Assembly: GCA_015039315.1 (NCBI GenBank)
Contig: WIDE01000014.1
Coordinates: 405,093 to 469,092 of the forward strand
DNA length: 64,000 nt
Origin: Clavulina sp. PMI_390
Taxonomy: Eukaryota > Basidiomycota > Agaricomycetes > Cantharellales > Hydnaceae
Reading direction: 5' to 3'
Shown here piece by piece: positions 24,759 to 36,664 of the stretch. Numbering within the stretch: the first letter of the stretch is position 1; each line of letters starts with the position of its first letter. Under the pieces are notes generated by a model. The model was given only the letters and a program-made list of their open reading frames with translations, was not told the DNA's origin and did not search any database. The position numbers were made by a program, and so were the translations under genes.

Positions 24759-25945
24759 TTAATTAGGTTTGATGAGTACAGTCGAGCGAGGGTTTTTGTT
24801 CGAGGCTGCCGCGGCGATCGCCTTGTCAAACGCGTCCAAGCCTCCATCCACGATTTCGGTCTCATAATGGTCGATGCTCAACAATCCGCTTTCCACGAGT
24901 CGGAAGACCTTTTTGGGAACGCTGAGGTCGTACATGTATGAACCAAAGAGCTTCAAATCCTTGTTGACGACCTGGATGTAGGGGAAGCTAATATCACTGA
25001 GGACGTTGCCCATAAAGACGATGCGCCCCTTGTTCTTAAGCGCACCGATACCCGCACCAATATGTGCAGAGGCAGTGGCCGAACCCTCTGGAGGTGTGAA
25101 ATCGTAGTAAATATCGGCCCCCTTTGAGTAAGGTGTCGATGCGACGATGGCTTGCGTGTCAGTTGGGATATCGCCAGTCAGCGCCACTGCTGAGACGCGA
25201 GAGGCATATTGAGGGGGGAGGGAGGATATCCAAGCGTCCAATCTTGATTGAGAGCGTCCGAGACCAACGACATGAGCGGCCCCAAGAGTGAGGGCAAGCT
25301 CGGTAGCAGCGTTCCCAAGTCTAGGTCATGATCCAGTCAGGATGGGAGTGTGTAGCAACCTGGAATCACCCACCTTCCCGTAGTAAACGCGATGACTACA
25401 ACTTCGCCTGCCCGTAGATTCGCAAGCTCAAAGCCCGTGAAGGGGAGCACGAACCGGTTCACCGCCCAAATCTTCTCAACCGGGAATCCTTTCGTCTTGG
25501 TCCAAAACTCCTCATCCACAGGAATGACACTCTCAACAGGGACCAGGGTCTTCTGGGACATGGTCCCCTGGGTCCACGCCTTGGTGGAAAGTTGGATCTG
25601 GCGAGGGGTGAATCCTTGAATAAGACCATGGACGATTTTCTCCTCCGGGGCATCCCGGCCGAGGATAGCAGGGTCGACGTAGACGAGCTGGCCAGGTGCT
25701 ACGGTCAGCGTATCATCACCCGCGGCTTCGACGCGGCCAATGCATCCGCCTCCTGGGTACAAGGGGAAGGTATGGCACATGGGACTGGCTATGAGTGCCC
25801 TAAAATCCGCTAGGATGGGGAAGGCGAGGACCCTGACAAGGACCTGACCAGAAGTAGGAGTTGGGGTCTCCACGTCTGCGAGAGAGATCTCTCCCCGAGC
25901 AGTGACGACCATAGTCCTGTGGGTACCCAATGTAGAGGTGGCCAT
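24759..25945 (-). CDS. Zinc-less MDR-family oxidoreductase, copy B
   Basis: Close paralogue of the reductase at 13199-14487. Two exons (25374-25945, 24759-25320), 377 residues, with a 53-bp GT-AG intron at the same codon as in copy A. Shared motifs are the YPGGGCIGRVEAAGDD turn, the APEEKIVHGLIQGF segment, the Rossmann strand TTGRLGNAATELALTLG and NKGRIVFMGN. As in copy A no zinc-binding cysteine pattern is visible, so an NADPH-dependent double-bond or carbonyl reductase is inferred. I start at MATSTLGTHRT because it aligns with the copy A start; the frame stays open to an ATG at 26050. It lies upstream of the flavoprotein on the same strand. Confidence 0.85.
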
Positions 25946-26675
25946 TGACGAGACTTGAGACGGAAGTTTGTTCCAGTAGGCACGATAGAAATGAGGGGGA
26001 AAGAGGTATTTTGCTTGTCCTAACTCTGGATAGCACGTCTTATGAGGCAACCCTTGTACCTCCTGGCACTTACCCCTTCAATAAATCTGGGAGTCTTGGC
26101 GTTCTAGGACGTCGTTGCTGCGCATAGCTCGAGTCCAAGATAAGTGATAAACCGGTATAACAATATTCTCAATAGCTGGTATCTGAATCAAGTAGGGCGA
26201 TCTCACTCTCTCATCCGAGTTCGGCAAACCATTCAACCAATTAGGCCATGGTCGAAGTAAACAGGTAAGAGATATTAATACCATATATATAACAGTTGTT
26301 AGAGCCTTTTGCATTAGGACCATGGGACAGCCTAGAGTCTATCATAAGAGAGCGGACGTTTTGTTTCGGCCAGGGTAACTCCGGGTCTTGGCAGTCTCGG
26401 AGTGAATTTATATTCCCAGTTTACACCAGCAGATCCTCTAGAGAGCTCACTATCTCCCCAGTTAGCACGCAAATATTCGACATGAAAGAGGTAGAGGCAG
26501 AACCGTTTCATGTTGAAATCAGAAAAAGCGGTGGTAAATGCTGTTGTCTCGCATCCCGCGGATCTTGCCGTCGACGTTCCGGCTCTAAGTCACTCAAAAG
26601 GACTCTCTCCTGAGCTCTCACCTAACCTACTTCCAAACCTAAACACTCCATCGATCCCACTCGCAAACTCTCAGC
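25946..26675. other. Divergent intergenic region, MDR copy B / eIF1A
   Basis: About 730 bp between divergent starts. The right end (26600-26675) is a pyrimidine-rich run leading into the eIF1A ATG, as is usual for highly expressed fungal housekeeping genes. No gene seen. Confidence 0.45.
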
Positions 26676-27375
26676 ATGCCCAAGGTGCGCTTATTGATAC
26701 TGCTGCATCTCATGTCGAGCATACAGGCTGACGATCATCCGTCCCGCCATTCGATCGATGCTGCTCGCGATGCTGTAGAACAAGGGAAAGGGCGGCAAGA
26801 ATCGGAGACGTGGAAAGAACGAAAACGACGATGACAAGCGTGAGCTTGTGTTCCGTGAAGATGGCCAAGGTGTGTTGCACTCGTCGTTGCCTTGGTCCGT
26901 CCGAGTCTGCACCGCATAATGCTGACCTTGCTCTCTCCTCGTGTTCCTACCCCACACTGTCAAAAGAATATGCCCAGGTGATTAAAATGTTGGGTAATGG
27001 CCGCCTTGAGGCTCAGTGCTTCGATGGCGAGAAGCGATTGGCTCATATTCGAGGGAAGATGCGGAAAAAGGTGCGTGCATCGATCATCGGCTCTAGCACC
27101 CTGAAAACTAAGCGTGCTCATCCATAATCGATCATTAGGTCTGGATCAACCAGGGCGATATCATCCTCCTTTCCCTCCGTGACTTCCAGGACGACAAGGC
27201 AGATGTCATCGTCAAGTACACTGCCGACGAGGCACGAAACCTCAAGGCATATGGCGAACTTCCCGAGTCTGCCAAGATTAACGAGACAGACACCTTTGGT
27301 GACGAAGATGGCGAATGCACCTTTGACTTTGGTGATGTCGATGACGATGAGGATGTTGAGATCGATGATCTGTAG
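26676..27375 (+). CDS. Translation initiation factor eIF1A
   Basis: eIF1A binds the 40S subunit A site and promotes scanning and start-codon choice. Four exons (26676-26684, 26779-26869, 26967-27070, 27139-27375), 441 nt, 146 residues, the usual length for the family. The N-terminal tail is basic ([17 protein letters not shown]). The OB-fold follows ([20 protein letters not shown], then [16 protein letters not shown]). The C-terminal tail is acidic and ends in [11 protein letters not shown]. The first coding exon is only nine bases (Met-Pro-Lys), a split often seen for this gene in basidiomycetes. Identity is firm. The yeast orthologue is TIF11. Confidence 0.97.
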
Positions 27376-27764
27376 TGGTCTCCCCCCTATCCCAACAACT
27401 ATCCATGCACCCATTTCCTCCCTCCTCATGTGTTGATATCTTTCCCATTGTCCTTGCATCTACCTGTATCTCGCGCATATTCATACTCTTCTTTTGTGCA
27501 ATATTTTCCTACCTGTGTTTTTCTGCGAACCTTCTGGAGATTCTTGCTTATGAGCCTCGCGACTCCCGCATGCTCTATCGTAATACAATAATTAGAGTCA
27601 CCTCTTCCTCTAGACCCCTACTATCTAATGGGCTGATCGATTGCTTTTTTGATGGGCGCGCGGCTTGAATCCCATGCAGAGTCGGGCGATCCGAGAGCAC
27701 AGTGCAGGGATTGCCCCTTTGTTGACATCGGAGCGGGGATGGGCCATTTTTTTTTCTGGAGTGC
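27376..27764. other. eIF1A 3' flank and promoter of ankyrin-like gene
   Basis: T/C-rich 3' UTR sequence directly after the eIF1A stop, then a short region before the ATG at 27765. No gene seen. Confidence 0.4.
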
Positions 27765-28978
27765 ATGACAAGTCTGCACAACCTGCCCGTTGAGGTACCG
27801 CAACCTCCTGCTTTGATCTGGATAACGGCACACTAATTCATATTCATCGTGTGTTCCTGTAGCTCATTCATGACATTCATCTCTGTGCTCTGAACCCCCA
27901 GCTCGTGGTTGCATCTCGATGGCTTCGAGGGATTCTCCAAGGCCTGTCAACTCAACAGCGAGCGATCTGGCTCGTTGCATGCTCTGAAGCCAAGCTTGGC
28001 TCGTCTCCCGAGATATTCTCGTACGAGTCTGCCCTACCCCTCATCCTGAACCACAGCCTACGATTCCCACTCTGCACGGCGGCCGTCCTGGAATGCATAC
28101 CCGCAATTGTGCACCAACAGACCAGCCACTGTAGCGAGTGCAGACCAGCAGCTAAGCAGTCGCCTGGCTCATCTCGTCACTCCCACTCTGTAGGCCTTCC
28201 ACGCTGGCTCTTCAGCAACATCTGCATATGCCCTCCGTCATCATCCTTGGGAGTGGAAGAGAGTGGCCCTTCGTCATCCTCAAACTCCAATAAATGCACA
28301 GCCAGTGCCCACCCACCACCCCCTCACGAGCTCGAGCCCATATCCCACCGTTCAAATCGAATACGAACCGCGTCTGAAGTCCTAGACATTCTTACGACCT
28401 TGCGTCAGCTGCAGTGCCATTTCCCCTGCGCCCGCTCTTCTCCTCCCTCACCACCTCTTTCGATCACCTCTCCCAAGCATAACACCTTGTTCAGCCTTTT
28501 CGTCGGGAATAATGGAGGGGCAGCCCTAACGCTCTCGGTAGCATTCGGAGCCCACAAAGTAGTGCGGGCCCTGCTTGCCATGGGAGGAGACCCCTCCGCC
28601 AAAGGAGGGATCGCCGTCCGCACTGCGATTCGAAGAAAGGATCTTGCCCTCGTGCGGATGCTCGTTGAGCGGAACCCAGCACAGACGGCTTCGGACGATG
28701 ACGAAGCGGAAAGCACGACTAGTGCTACCAACTCCCCAACCTCCGTCAAGACAGCGAGTACTCTTCCTCGAACTAGCCCCAAGATCAGGCGGGACAAGGG
28801 TCCAGCTGCAACAAAGTCGACTAGTAAACGCCGCAAACTACAGGATCGTGTCACCATCACGCCAGAGCTGGTCGCAGAGGCAATGCGGCTCGACGCCAGA
28901 GACATCGTCAACTACTTTGTGGTAGAAAAGGGTTGCTCACCAGATGTGAGGGCATTAGGTCGTACATTCTTCAAATAA
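27765..28978 (+). CDS. Ankyrin-like protein with F-box-like N-terminus
   Basis: Two exons (27765-27794, 27863-28978), 381 residues. The first exon encodes MTSLHNLPVE and joins to LIHDIHLCALNPQL. This resembles the L-P-x-E start of F-box-like domains in fungal proteins that go on to ankyrin repeats. In the middle, the segment ALTLSVAFGAHKVVRALLA, then GGDPSAKGGIAVRTAIRRKD and LALVRMLVERN, reads as two ankyrin-type helix-turn-helix units. A basic Ser/Thr-rich linker follows, then a last ankyrin-like unit (ELVAEAMRLDARDIVNYF). A role as substrate adaptor in ubiquitin ligation is possible but only inferred. The frame before the ankyrin part is Cys-rich and poorly conserved-looking. Confidence 0.7.
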
Positions 28979-29158
28979 GTACTGCATTCATTCCTCCGAG
29001 AGTCAACAATAGAGGTAGCTTTGTTTTATCGCATCATGTTATTGTGGATCGTAGTACAGCACAACAAGGTATACTAATTCGTCACTGGATAACTCTATCA
29101 TGAATGGCCGTGATACAACGTGGTAAACAAGTCGAGAGGAGATAATGGTTGGAGGAGG

Positions 29159-31913
29159 CTACCTGAAGCCATTCCGCTTCTCGCGCATGGGACGCGTCCG
29201 ACTAGGACCCTCATCATCTGCTCCTTCGTCATCTGCCTCGTTTTCTTCCTCTTCCATCCCCATCGGGATGATACCAACTAATCCTGCTCGCTGGGCATAG
29301 ACACCAGGGGCAGCTCCAACCCCAGCTGAGCCGGGCACCTTACTCGAGCGGCCCTCTGCCAGAGCTTTGCGCAGGCGCGCCTCGACTTCAGCAGTCTTCT
29401 TTGTCTTGGAGCCTCCACGTGCGATGAAGACGCCTGCAGCGATACCACAGAGGAAGGCGCATGGGATGAGGGTACCCGTCGTCCACGCTGGACGGGTATA
29501 CCTAAGCAAGCACATAAGATGAGTGATGACTCGCAGAGTATTGAAGCGATCCAAGGGCAACGCACCGATTCAGTCCCCACATGCATCCACATAACAGACA
29601 CTGGAAAACCGAGTTGGCGTCTGTGAGCAGGCAGATGAGTAAAGCCGTCCTAGATATATCAACAGGTTCAGTTAAGGGTTCTTATTGACGCAACAGTAAT
29701 TTTGCGTACGAGATGGGGAAGGCCTGCCAAGCACACAAATCAATTTAGTCGGATATCATACAGGATACAAGCGTCGGCAACTCACTCGATGCGTATCAGT
29801 TGCATGAGCTCGATACCAAGTTTGACTCTTCGAGAATCGCTTTTGCTCTACAATGGAGGTAAGAAAGAGGCAGGAACGAAGCTTGCATAATGCCCACTCA
29901 CGTAACCTCAGGTCCTTCTGCTGCTTCTCAGTGAGGACATGCGTGAAATTTGGGTCAAAGAGCGGATCAGGAAGATCGTCTTCATCCTCCAGTGGTGGTA
30001 GACCCTTCTCTTTTCGCAATTTGCGATCAAGGGATTTGTAGTGCCAGATCTTCATGATTTCTACGATAGCGTCGTCACTAGGATCCGTAGGTAGCTAGAA
30101 CGAGCCTTGGTAGTGCATACTGTATGTGTCCATTACACGCCATGGGATGAGCCCAACACCGGTGACAGTGAAGAGTGCTATTATGGACAACTTGAGATTC
30201 TTGATCATGGAAGGAACGATTTTTTGCAGCCATACCATTAACCACTTGGGAGCTGATCTCCACCCAGAAGCCTTGGGTGTACGAATTATGAAGGTTGATC
30301 CACTTGAGGAGGAATAGCACAATTGCGGCACCCCAAAAGACTTTGGACAATTACGGTAAGGCTATATTTGGGACACTCGCTCTCACGAAGGACCACGTAC
30401 CAACGGCAAATCCATAAAGGCCCACGACAATACCAGCAGCTGTGCAGAAAGAACCGATAAGCCACTTACGACAAAGCACTAATCAAGCACTTACGAGTTT
30501 TCAAGAACTGCCATATCCCACGAGCGGTACGACGTATCTTCGCTCTGCGCTTGAGCACGTGTGCAACATGCGCGTCAAGCTCGTCTTGGTCCTTGTGATG
30601 TCGCTTGAACTTGGACTTGAGCTTTTCTTTCGTGTCTGTTGGTTCATCTTTTTCGACAAGGTTTTCGAGGGTATCGGTGGGGGTAAGAGTCGGAAGAGTG
30701 ACAATAGGGCGTCGTGAATAGATAGGAAGGCGAGGGATAAGGATTGAGTTAGCCGCATTGGACAAATGAGACACCATGGCGACTTCAGGGTCAATGACAT
30801 CAAGATGCTGATTTAATCGTTTGATTGTCAGTAATAATATAGAACAAGTAGCGATAGTATTATGGCTTACATCCACGACCTCATCCAGATGGTGCTCTTC
30901 ATCCTCAATATCGCTGCCTTCAGTGGTGTAGTCAGATTCCATTGCCTCTTCATCATCGGGATGACCTTCCACATCATGGTCATATCGATGCGCTTGGTGC
31001 TCTTCAGCCGAGGCCCTAATGGAAGATACGATGGTGCCTCGCAGTTCGTTTTCTGGGATAGAGAGGCCCACATTTGTGCCCTCGCCACCTCGGGCCGAAC
31101 GGAAGGAATAATTACGAGCCCTCGGCTGCCCGTCTTCAGATGTATCTCCATCAACTACAGCAGTTGATGGAACGCCCAAGTGCGTGGTGTCAATAGGTTG
31201 AGGGAGAGTGCGAGACGGGCCAGCTTCCGAGGCGGATGAGACCCCTCGGGTTCGCAGAGCGGGGATATCAGTGTCTAAGGAGAACACTTGTCTTGCCGTG
31301 ATACTACCCCTTCTACGCTGTGCAGTCCGAGAGGTGATATGGTCCACAACCACACTGCGTCGAGGTGCGGTACTTGCTCTCTGGGGAAGAGTTGCAGGAG
31401 CTTCAGGGTAGAACTCGCGCGCCGGAGCATCAATTGGGTCTGGGGTTATAACGGTTGGAATGGGGAGTTGGTGCTCAGTGGGACTGGAGGTGGAGGGGAC
31501 TTGTGGTGGACGCTCTGAGGTGGGTGTAGGTTCATTGGAGGCTGCAGAGGGGTTGAAGATGCTCGTCAGTGTCCGTCGCCTTGTCGTGGGTGGTCTGGTC
31601 GATGCTCGGACTGCCTCAGAACCCGGGTTGGACTGGTTTGCCGTGCAAAAGTTAACACATGGTGAACAAAAGTCGGAGACATGGCTGCTGTAAATTGCTC
31701 ACAGTTGGCTGCCGATTCGGAGGCGCATCCTCATCGCCAAGGTTGGCATAGTTCTTGCGGACTCGAACAGTGGGCATCGAGTACTCCGATGAACCAAACT
31801 TTGAGCAGAAGCGTTCGGCCTGGCGCCGTCGAGGAGGCCGGAGGGTCTAAAACCGCTATTCCCAGCCCAACACGAGTACACAATGACGTTACATCATCGT
31901 GATGATGCCACAT
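29159..31913 (-). CDS. Multi-pass membrane protein, DUF2985-like
   Basis: A fungal integral membrane protein of unknown function. The N-terminal third is a disordered Ser/Pro/Arg-rich cytoplasmic region with acidic patches (EDEEHHLDEVVD). The middle encodes a basic linker (KLKSKFKRHHKDQDELDAHV), then hydrophobic segments interrupted by short introns. These include LLKWINLHNSYTQGFWVEIS, then a loop with LPPLEDEDDLPDPLFDPNF, HVLTEKQQKDLRLRE and SQTWYRAHATDTHR, and a last pair of membrane spans ending at RPAWTTGTLIPCAFLCGIAAGVFI followed by a KTKKTAEVEARLR helix. That order is what I remember of the DUF2985 family; the assignment is from recall, not a search. Start at 31913 gives a seven-residue first exon followed by a 46-bp intron; a later ATG is possible. 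Confidence 0.65.
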
Positions 31914-32113
31914 GGGACGTTCTGTGTTGGGCACAAGGACCCGAGTATAGGATGTTATATATATACGAGATAAAATACAACCGGAATGACATGACAATAG
32001 TTCCATAAAATAGGTGCAGAGATCGTGCCAGGGAGACAAATAGATTGAAAAGTGAAGAAAATAATCCATTTGCGCGTTTCGGCTCCAAGGGGGCCAACAG
32101 AGGAAACAAGAAA

Positions 32114-35052
32114 TCATCCAGTCATAGATGAGTAGATCGGTCTACCACCTGCGCCACCACCTTTCATGAAACCGACCCCGCTATCAGCGGATCCCCTCCC
32201 GCTGTAGGACCTTTGATCGCGCTCAATCAAGTCATACGCTGCTGCAGTGCTCTCCTCAGCTTCTGCATATCGGATTTCTGCCTCGAGGGAATGTCCTGGG
32301 TTTAGGCCGTGATCCTCATTATGATGAGCGGACGAGCCCGAACGATGCCGACGAGCAGGCCTCTGACCATAGTCCTCATCATAGTCGTAGTCATAGTCAT
32401 CTATCAATTGCCCTTGCCCTCCATGTTGCTCCAGCTCTCCAAGCTGCTCATCAGCGTAATCATGCATGCGATTCGCCAATTTGCGCTTGAGACTGCCAGG
32501 CTGAGTAGAGGAGCTGGGCTTTCCACGACGATTCTGCCGAGAAGAAGTCTCTTGTGGTTGACTCAGAATACTGCCATTGATGCTGGCATCATCATCAGGC
32601 TCGACCTTGGGCTTGAGCTCGGGAGAAGGAGGGGGAATTGGAACGATCTCCCCATCCTTTGTAAACATAGTCTTCGCGGGGAGACGTGGGCGAGCAACAG
32701 GTCGGAGTAGTGCCAGATCCGACGCGGGGTTGGGAAGAGTATGAGCGATCCTCGGCGCAGAAGAAGTGCTGGCACGCTCGCGAACGCCTGCAACAGGCAA
32801 TGTGGTATGAGATCCGACTGGGTTGGGAGTACCATTTGGAGCTGAAGACTTTGATGCCGGGAGGCTTTGGCGTTGATGCGTTCGGCGATGAGGAGAAGAA
32901 TCGTACGGTCTCGAGGGAGGCACGTTGTCGTGAAGCCTCGCTTTGCGTCGGCGTTTTCCCTTTTTGAGATCAAGGGTTGGGATGTTATCGTTAAAGGGCG
33001 ACGACGGGACATCTCGGGGCAGCGAATCATCCCTATGACGATCGTCAATGGCACGAGTCTCGACAACAGGAGAATCCGCAGGTGTCATCGGGGACTCAGT
33101 CATCCGGTGCGACCGTTGATTCCGCGCTAGTAGTCGTGAAGATCGTGCTTCACCTTCCACCTCGGTAGATGACACAGAAACAAGAGAAGGAGTTTGTGTC
33201 TGTTCACTGATATAGGATTGTTGTGATGACTGGGTGCTCGCACGCGGAACCTCCAAACGGTCGTGATTTGGGACCAGTTCACCAAAACTTGTTGATTGGG
33301 AACTGGAATTGCCGGCGCCGTGGAACTGGCCGTCGGCGATATGACGATATTCTGGCCATTGTACACGTAAGCGGCTGGATACCAGAACCCATAATATGAG
33401 GCTCACCTGGGAGGGATTGAGCAACGTCCTGATAGTCACCCATAGTAATCACAGGCCCATCATCGCTGATGGAGTCATCAAGATCCGGACCATCTAAGCC
33501 GGCGAGAATGCTCGTGGTCTTCACTTTCTCTTTAGACGCATTTCGCCTCTGACGGAACTGGTCCATTACGGTCAGGTCTACAAGGACGCTTTCATCCTCA
33601 ACATGCGGGTGATATGCTTGGAAGGAACGATCCGAAAAGTCTATGCTTTTCATACCCCTTGGTAGGGTTTGGACTTTCCGGAGTTTTGGCATCTCAAATG
33701 ATCCATTCGCGCCTCCTGAAGAAAACGAGGAGTCCGAGGCATCGAAAGAACGCTCTCCGGCAAGGGATGAGCGACGAGGGCGCAGCTTTACGGATTTGAT
33801 CTCTTTGAGGAATCCGTCCAAATCCTCCAAGGGAACTAGTGCTTTGAGAGCTGCGGAACGTTGCTTTTGAGCTTGTGCTGGAACCGAGACAGAAGACAGA
33901 TTTGGGCTCGATTGCTATTGGAGCCGAAAGATGAGAATTATGTGAAATCGAGGTGTAGGGGAGAAAGCACTACTCACTCGAAGTAATGAGCGAGCATTAG
34001 ACAGAACTTTATCTAGAGCCGCACTGCGGGGTATCCTCATAGTTCCAGGCGGAGGAGGTGGCGGCGGGGCGGGAGGTGGTGGTGGTGGAGGTGGAGGAGG
34101 GCCGTTTGAGACTGATGGAAGCATCGATATCGATGTCTGACTCATTGACTGGTTCGTCTCGTCCAGCTAGATTGAAATGAGGCAAATTTAGGGCCTAATA
34201 CAGACAAAAGGGGAGCGAAGCGTAATTACCTGCATGCGCAAGCGTCTCACTTCCGCTTCAAGTGACCTTATCCTTCGAACAGAGGTGTTTGGAGTGTCGT
34301 AGGGCTCACCAGTGGTTGGTGGCACTCCCAAGCCAGTTAAACGCATATGGGAGGGAGTCTCCACAGGTAAAGGGATGTTGGCGGGGTCCAATGCTTCGGC
34401 AGGGGATGATTGTGATTGAGTTACTGCATTTCGTGAGGTGTTGTTCCGAGGTGTCCGAGGTGGTAAAGGACGACCATCTCCTCGCCGATGTGTCGATGGA
34501 ACGCGAGGCGGCGGAATGATTTCAACACTTGGAGAGCGCTCAACTTTTATGGCTACTGGCGCAGATGCGCGTGGCGGCGATAGATGAGGAGTTGGATTAG
34601 CAGGGGGAGGTGGTGGTGGCATTGCGGGCGGCTCAGGCGCGGAAAGAACGCGTTTCCGCCGGCTTTTTCGAGGAAGTGGTGTTTTAGGAAGCGGCTGAGG
34701 TTGCATTTCATGCAAGGTAGGTGGTGAAGCTGGGGTAGGAGATCGAGGGAACAGAGAGCCAGGCATTACTGGTCTTGACGATCGCCGCTCGGCAAATCGG
34801 ACGGCAGCCTGGTCCGGAGGAGGCATAGGGGCACTTTTGGTACGTTTTCGCCGTACATGACTTGTTGTAACTGCCGGAACTGGGGTGATCTGGGGGGTTG
34901 GAGTCTGGCCAACAAAGATTCCCCCATTAGATGTATTGACGCGTGTGTGGATTGGTAATAGTTCTCACCTGAGGCACGCTAGGGCTACCATTGGTAACAG
35001 CTTTGAACGCCTCGACCTCCCGGGCCACGGCCGTAAGGAAACTAGCGAGCAT
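32114..35052 (-). CDS. Large proline-rich protein with coiled coil and WH2-like motifs
   Basis: I do not recognise this protein. It starts MLASFLTAVAREVEAFK at 35052 and runs through several exons to a stop at 32114. In order: a Pro/Ser/Arg-rich region; a short predicted coiled coil (RRIRSLEAEVRRLRMQLDE); a polyproline block near 34035-34110 of two long Pro runs split by Ala; a helix IPRSAALDKVLSNARSLLR; and then, after an intron, LDGFLKEIKSVKLRPRR. That last motif resembles an actin-binding WH2 element (hydrophobic helix followed by LKxx/LRxR). The second half is low complexity, with basic KKGKRRRKAR and acidic DDYDYDYDED tracts. Polyproline plus WH2-like motifs suggest an actin or cytokinesis role; this is inference only. 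It is divergent from the MARVEL-like gene with 121 bp between start codons. Confidence 0.7.
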
Positions 35053-35173
35053 CTGCTCGACCAGCCAGCAGGTGTTGTTTGTTTGGGGTCACACGTGACA
35101 TGTGTGAGGTGACTCTCGAACGACTGTGACGTCGAGAGGGAACAGCCTTCGCGCAGCTTCGTTCTCTCTCACC
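35053..35173. promoter_or_regulatory. Compact bidirectional promoter
   Basis: Only 121 bp separate the ATG of the proline-rich gene (-) from the ATG of the MARVEL-like gene (+). It contains TGACGTCGAG at about 35127-35136 with a CRE/ATF-type core (TGACGTC), which may be shared by both genes. Confidence 0.45.
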
Positions 35174-36664
35174 ATGGACTGGATAAAGGTCTGCATTCTA
35201 GCGTCTGAGAGACATCTGTATGCTTATACTGTCTTGTGCGCCGTCTAGGATACCGCTAGAAATGTCCTTGCTAAGAAACAATCCTCTCAACCTGCTGCCA
35301 TCGCATCCTCCTCCGCAGGCGGCGGTATTGCATTCGACGATGAGGTGAGCATTCATGCTTGGGACGTTAATGAGCCATTATGCTCTCTCTTGCTACTACA
35401 AGGGCCCTCACTCACCTTGCTACCCCCTAACGGGATCGTTACCCTAGATGCCAATCTCGAAGCCCGCAGTTGTCTTCCATTCGCTCCAAATATTCTTCTC
35501 TTTCATAGCAATGTGCTGCTTTGCATCCGTTGCTTCTTTCCAAGCCCACTGGCATGTTGGACCGTCGGCCCTCAGCGGGTTCGCCGTATTTGTTGCCGTT
35601 ACCAACCTCCTGTTGGCGCTATTCCTTGTCCTCGTCCCTGTCGTCTATGATAAATACAACAAGCTGTCGGTGATGGCACGGGCGTTGCGTGAACTGCGAG
35701 TCGCGTTCATTCTTATTGGGACAGGACTTGGTGAAGTGTTCCTCGTCGCGTGAGTCCAACAACTTGATTTACATATGTAATGCTTGGCACTCACCACAAG
35801 TCGCTACACAGTTTCATTGCCACAATTTCAGGTATCATTAACTTGTGCTATTTTGGGAGTTTCATACCGACTCACTGCTCCTCTTAGCTTGGACTGAAGC
35901 TGGATGCAAAAACCCCGCCAACGATCCGAATGCCAAGAATGGTGGTAAGGACTACCAGGCTGCTCTTCCGCAATGGTGCCAGACCAAGAAGGCTGGCAGT
36001 ATATTCTTCTGGCTGTCTACCAGTAAGTGCCTTGTGTTCCACACCAGCACATGTACATGACTTTTCTGAACGGTGGATTCGGGATCTATTAGTCGCTTGG
36101 ATCGCATCCTTCGTCCTTGTTGTTCTCGACTGGCGAGAGGGCCGCCCTGTTCTTGGAGCAGGTCTGCGCACTACGTCTCGGGGTATTGGTCCCAAACCAA
36201 AGGATCCTCCCTTCCGTCGGCCCACACATGATGATGCGGAGTCAATTATCTCCAGGGAACCCTCCCGCTATAACCATCGTAGACGGGATGATGATGACGA
36301 TGATGACTCGGAGATCCAAAGCCCTTTCGCCGATCCCCGTGGCGCGTACGCAGCAACCTCAGGCGGCGGCCAGGGTCGAAGCAGCATGGATATGTACGGT
36401 GCCTTCTCGGACCCTACGCCTTCGGGTTACTCCGCGAACGGTTATGGTGACCCCCGTAGGACAACATCCCCTCCTGCGGGCCAGTACCAGCCGCCACGAG
36501 GAGGGCCGCAGGGGATGAGCCGCACGATGGCCCTTGCATACGAAGACACCGGCACGACCACCTCGAGTGCGGGTTATGACGATCCCTACGAACGCGTGCG
36601 GGCCTCATTGGCGACCCCTCGCCCGGGCGAAAATCCTCCAAACTACCAGTATCGACCATCTTAA
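35174..36664 (+). CDS. MARVEL-like tetraspan membrane protein
   Basis: Six exons (35174-35188, 35249-35344, 35448-35749, 35812-35831, 35888-36022, 36093-36664), 1140 nt, 379 residues. Four membrane spans are visible: one around SLQIFFSFIAMCCFASVASF, one around VFVAVTNLLLALFLVLVPVVY, one around AFILIGTGLGEVFLVAFIA and one around FFWLSTIAWIASFVLVVL. The loop between spans 3 and 4 has two cysteines and is probably extracellular. The long C-terminus is cytoplasmic and disordered, with an Asp run (DDDDDDD) and Gly/Tyr/Pro repeats. Topology and spacing match fungal MARVEL-domain proteins, which act in membrane apposition or eisosome-like domains; the exact role is unknown. Two coding exons are only 15 and 20 nt. 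Confidence 0.8.
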
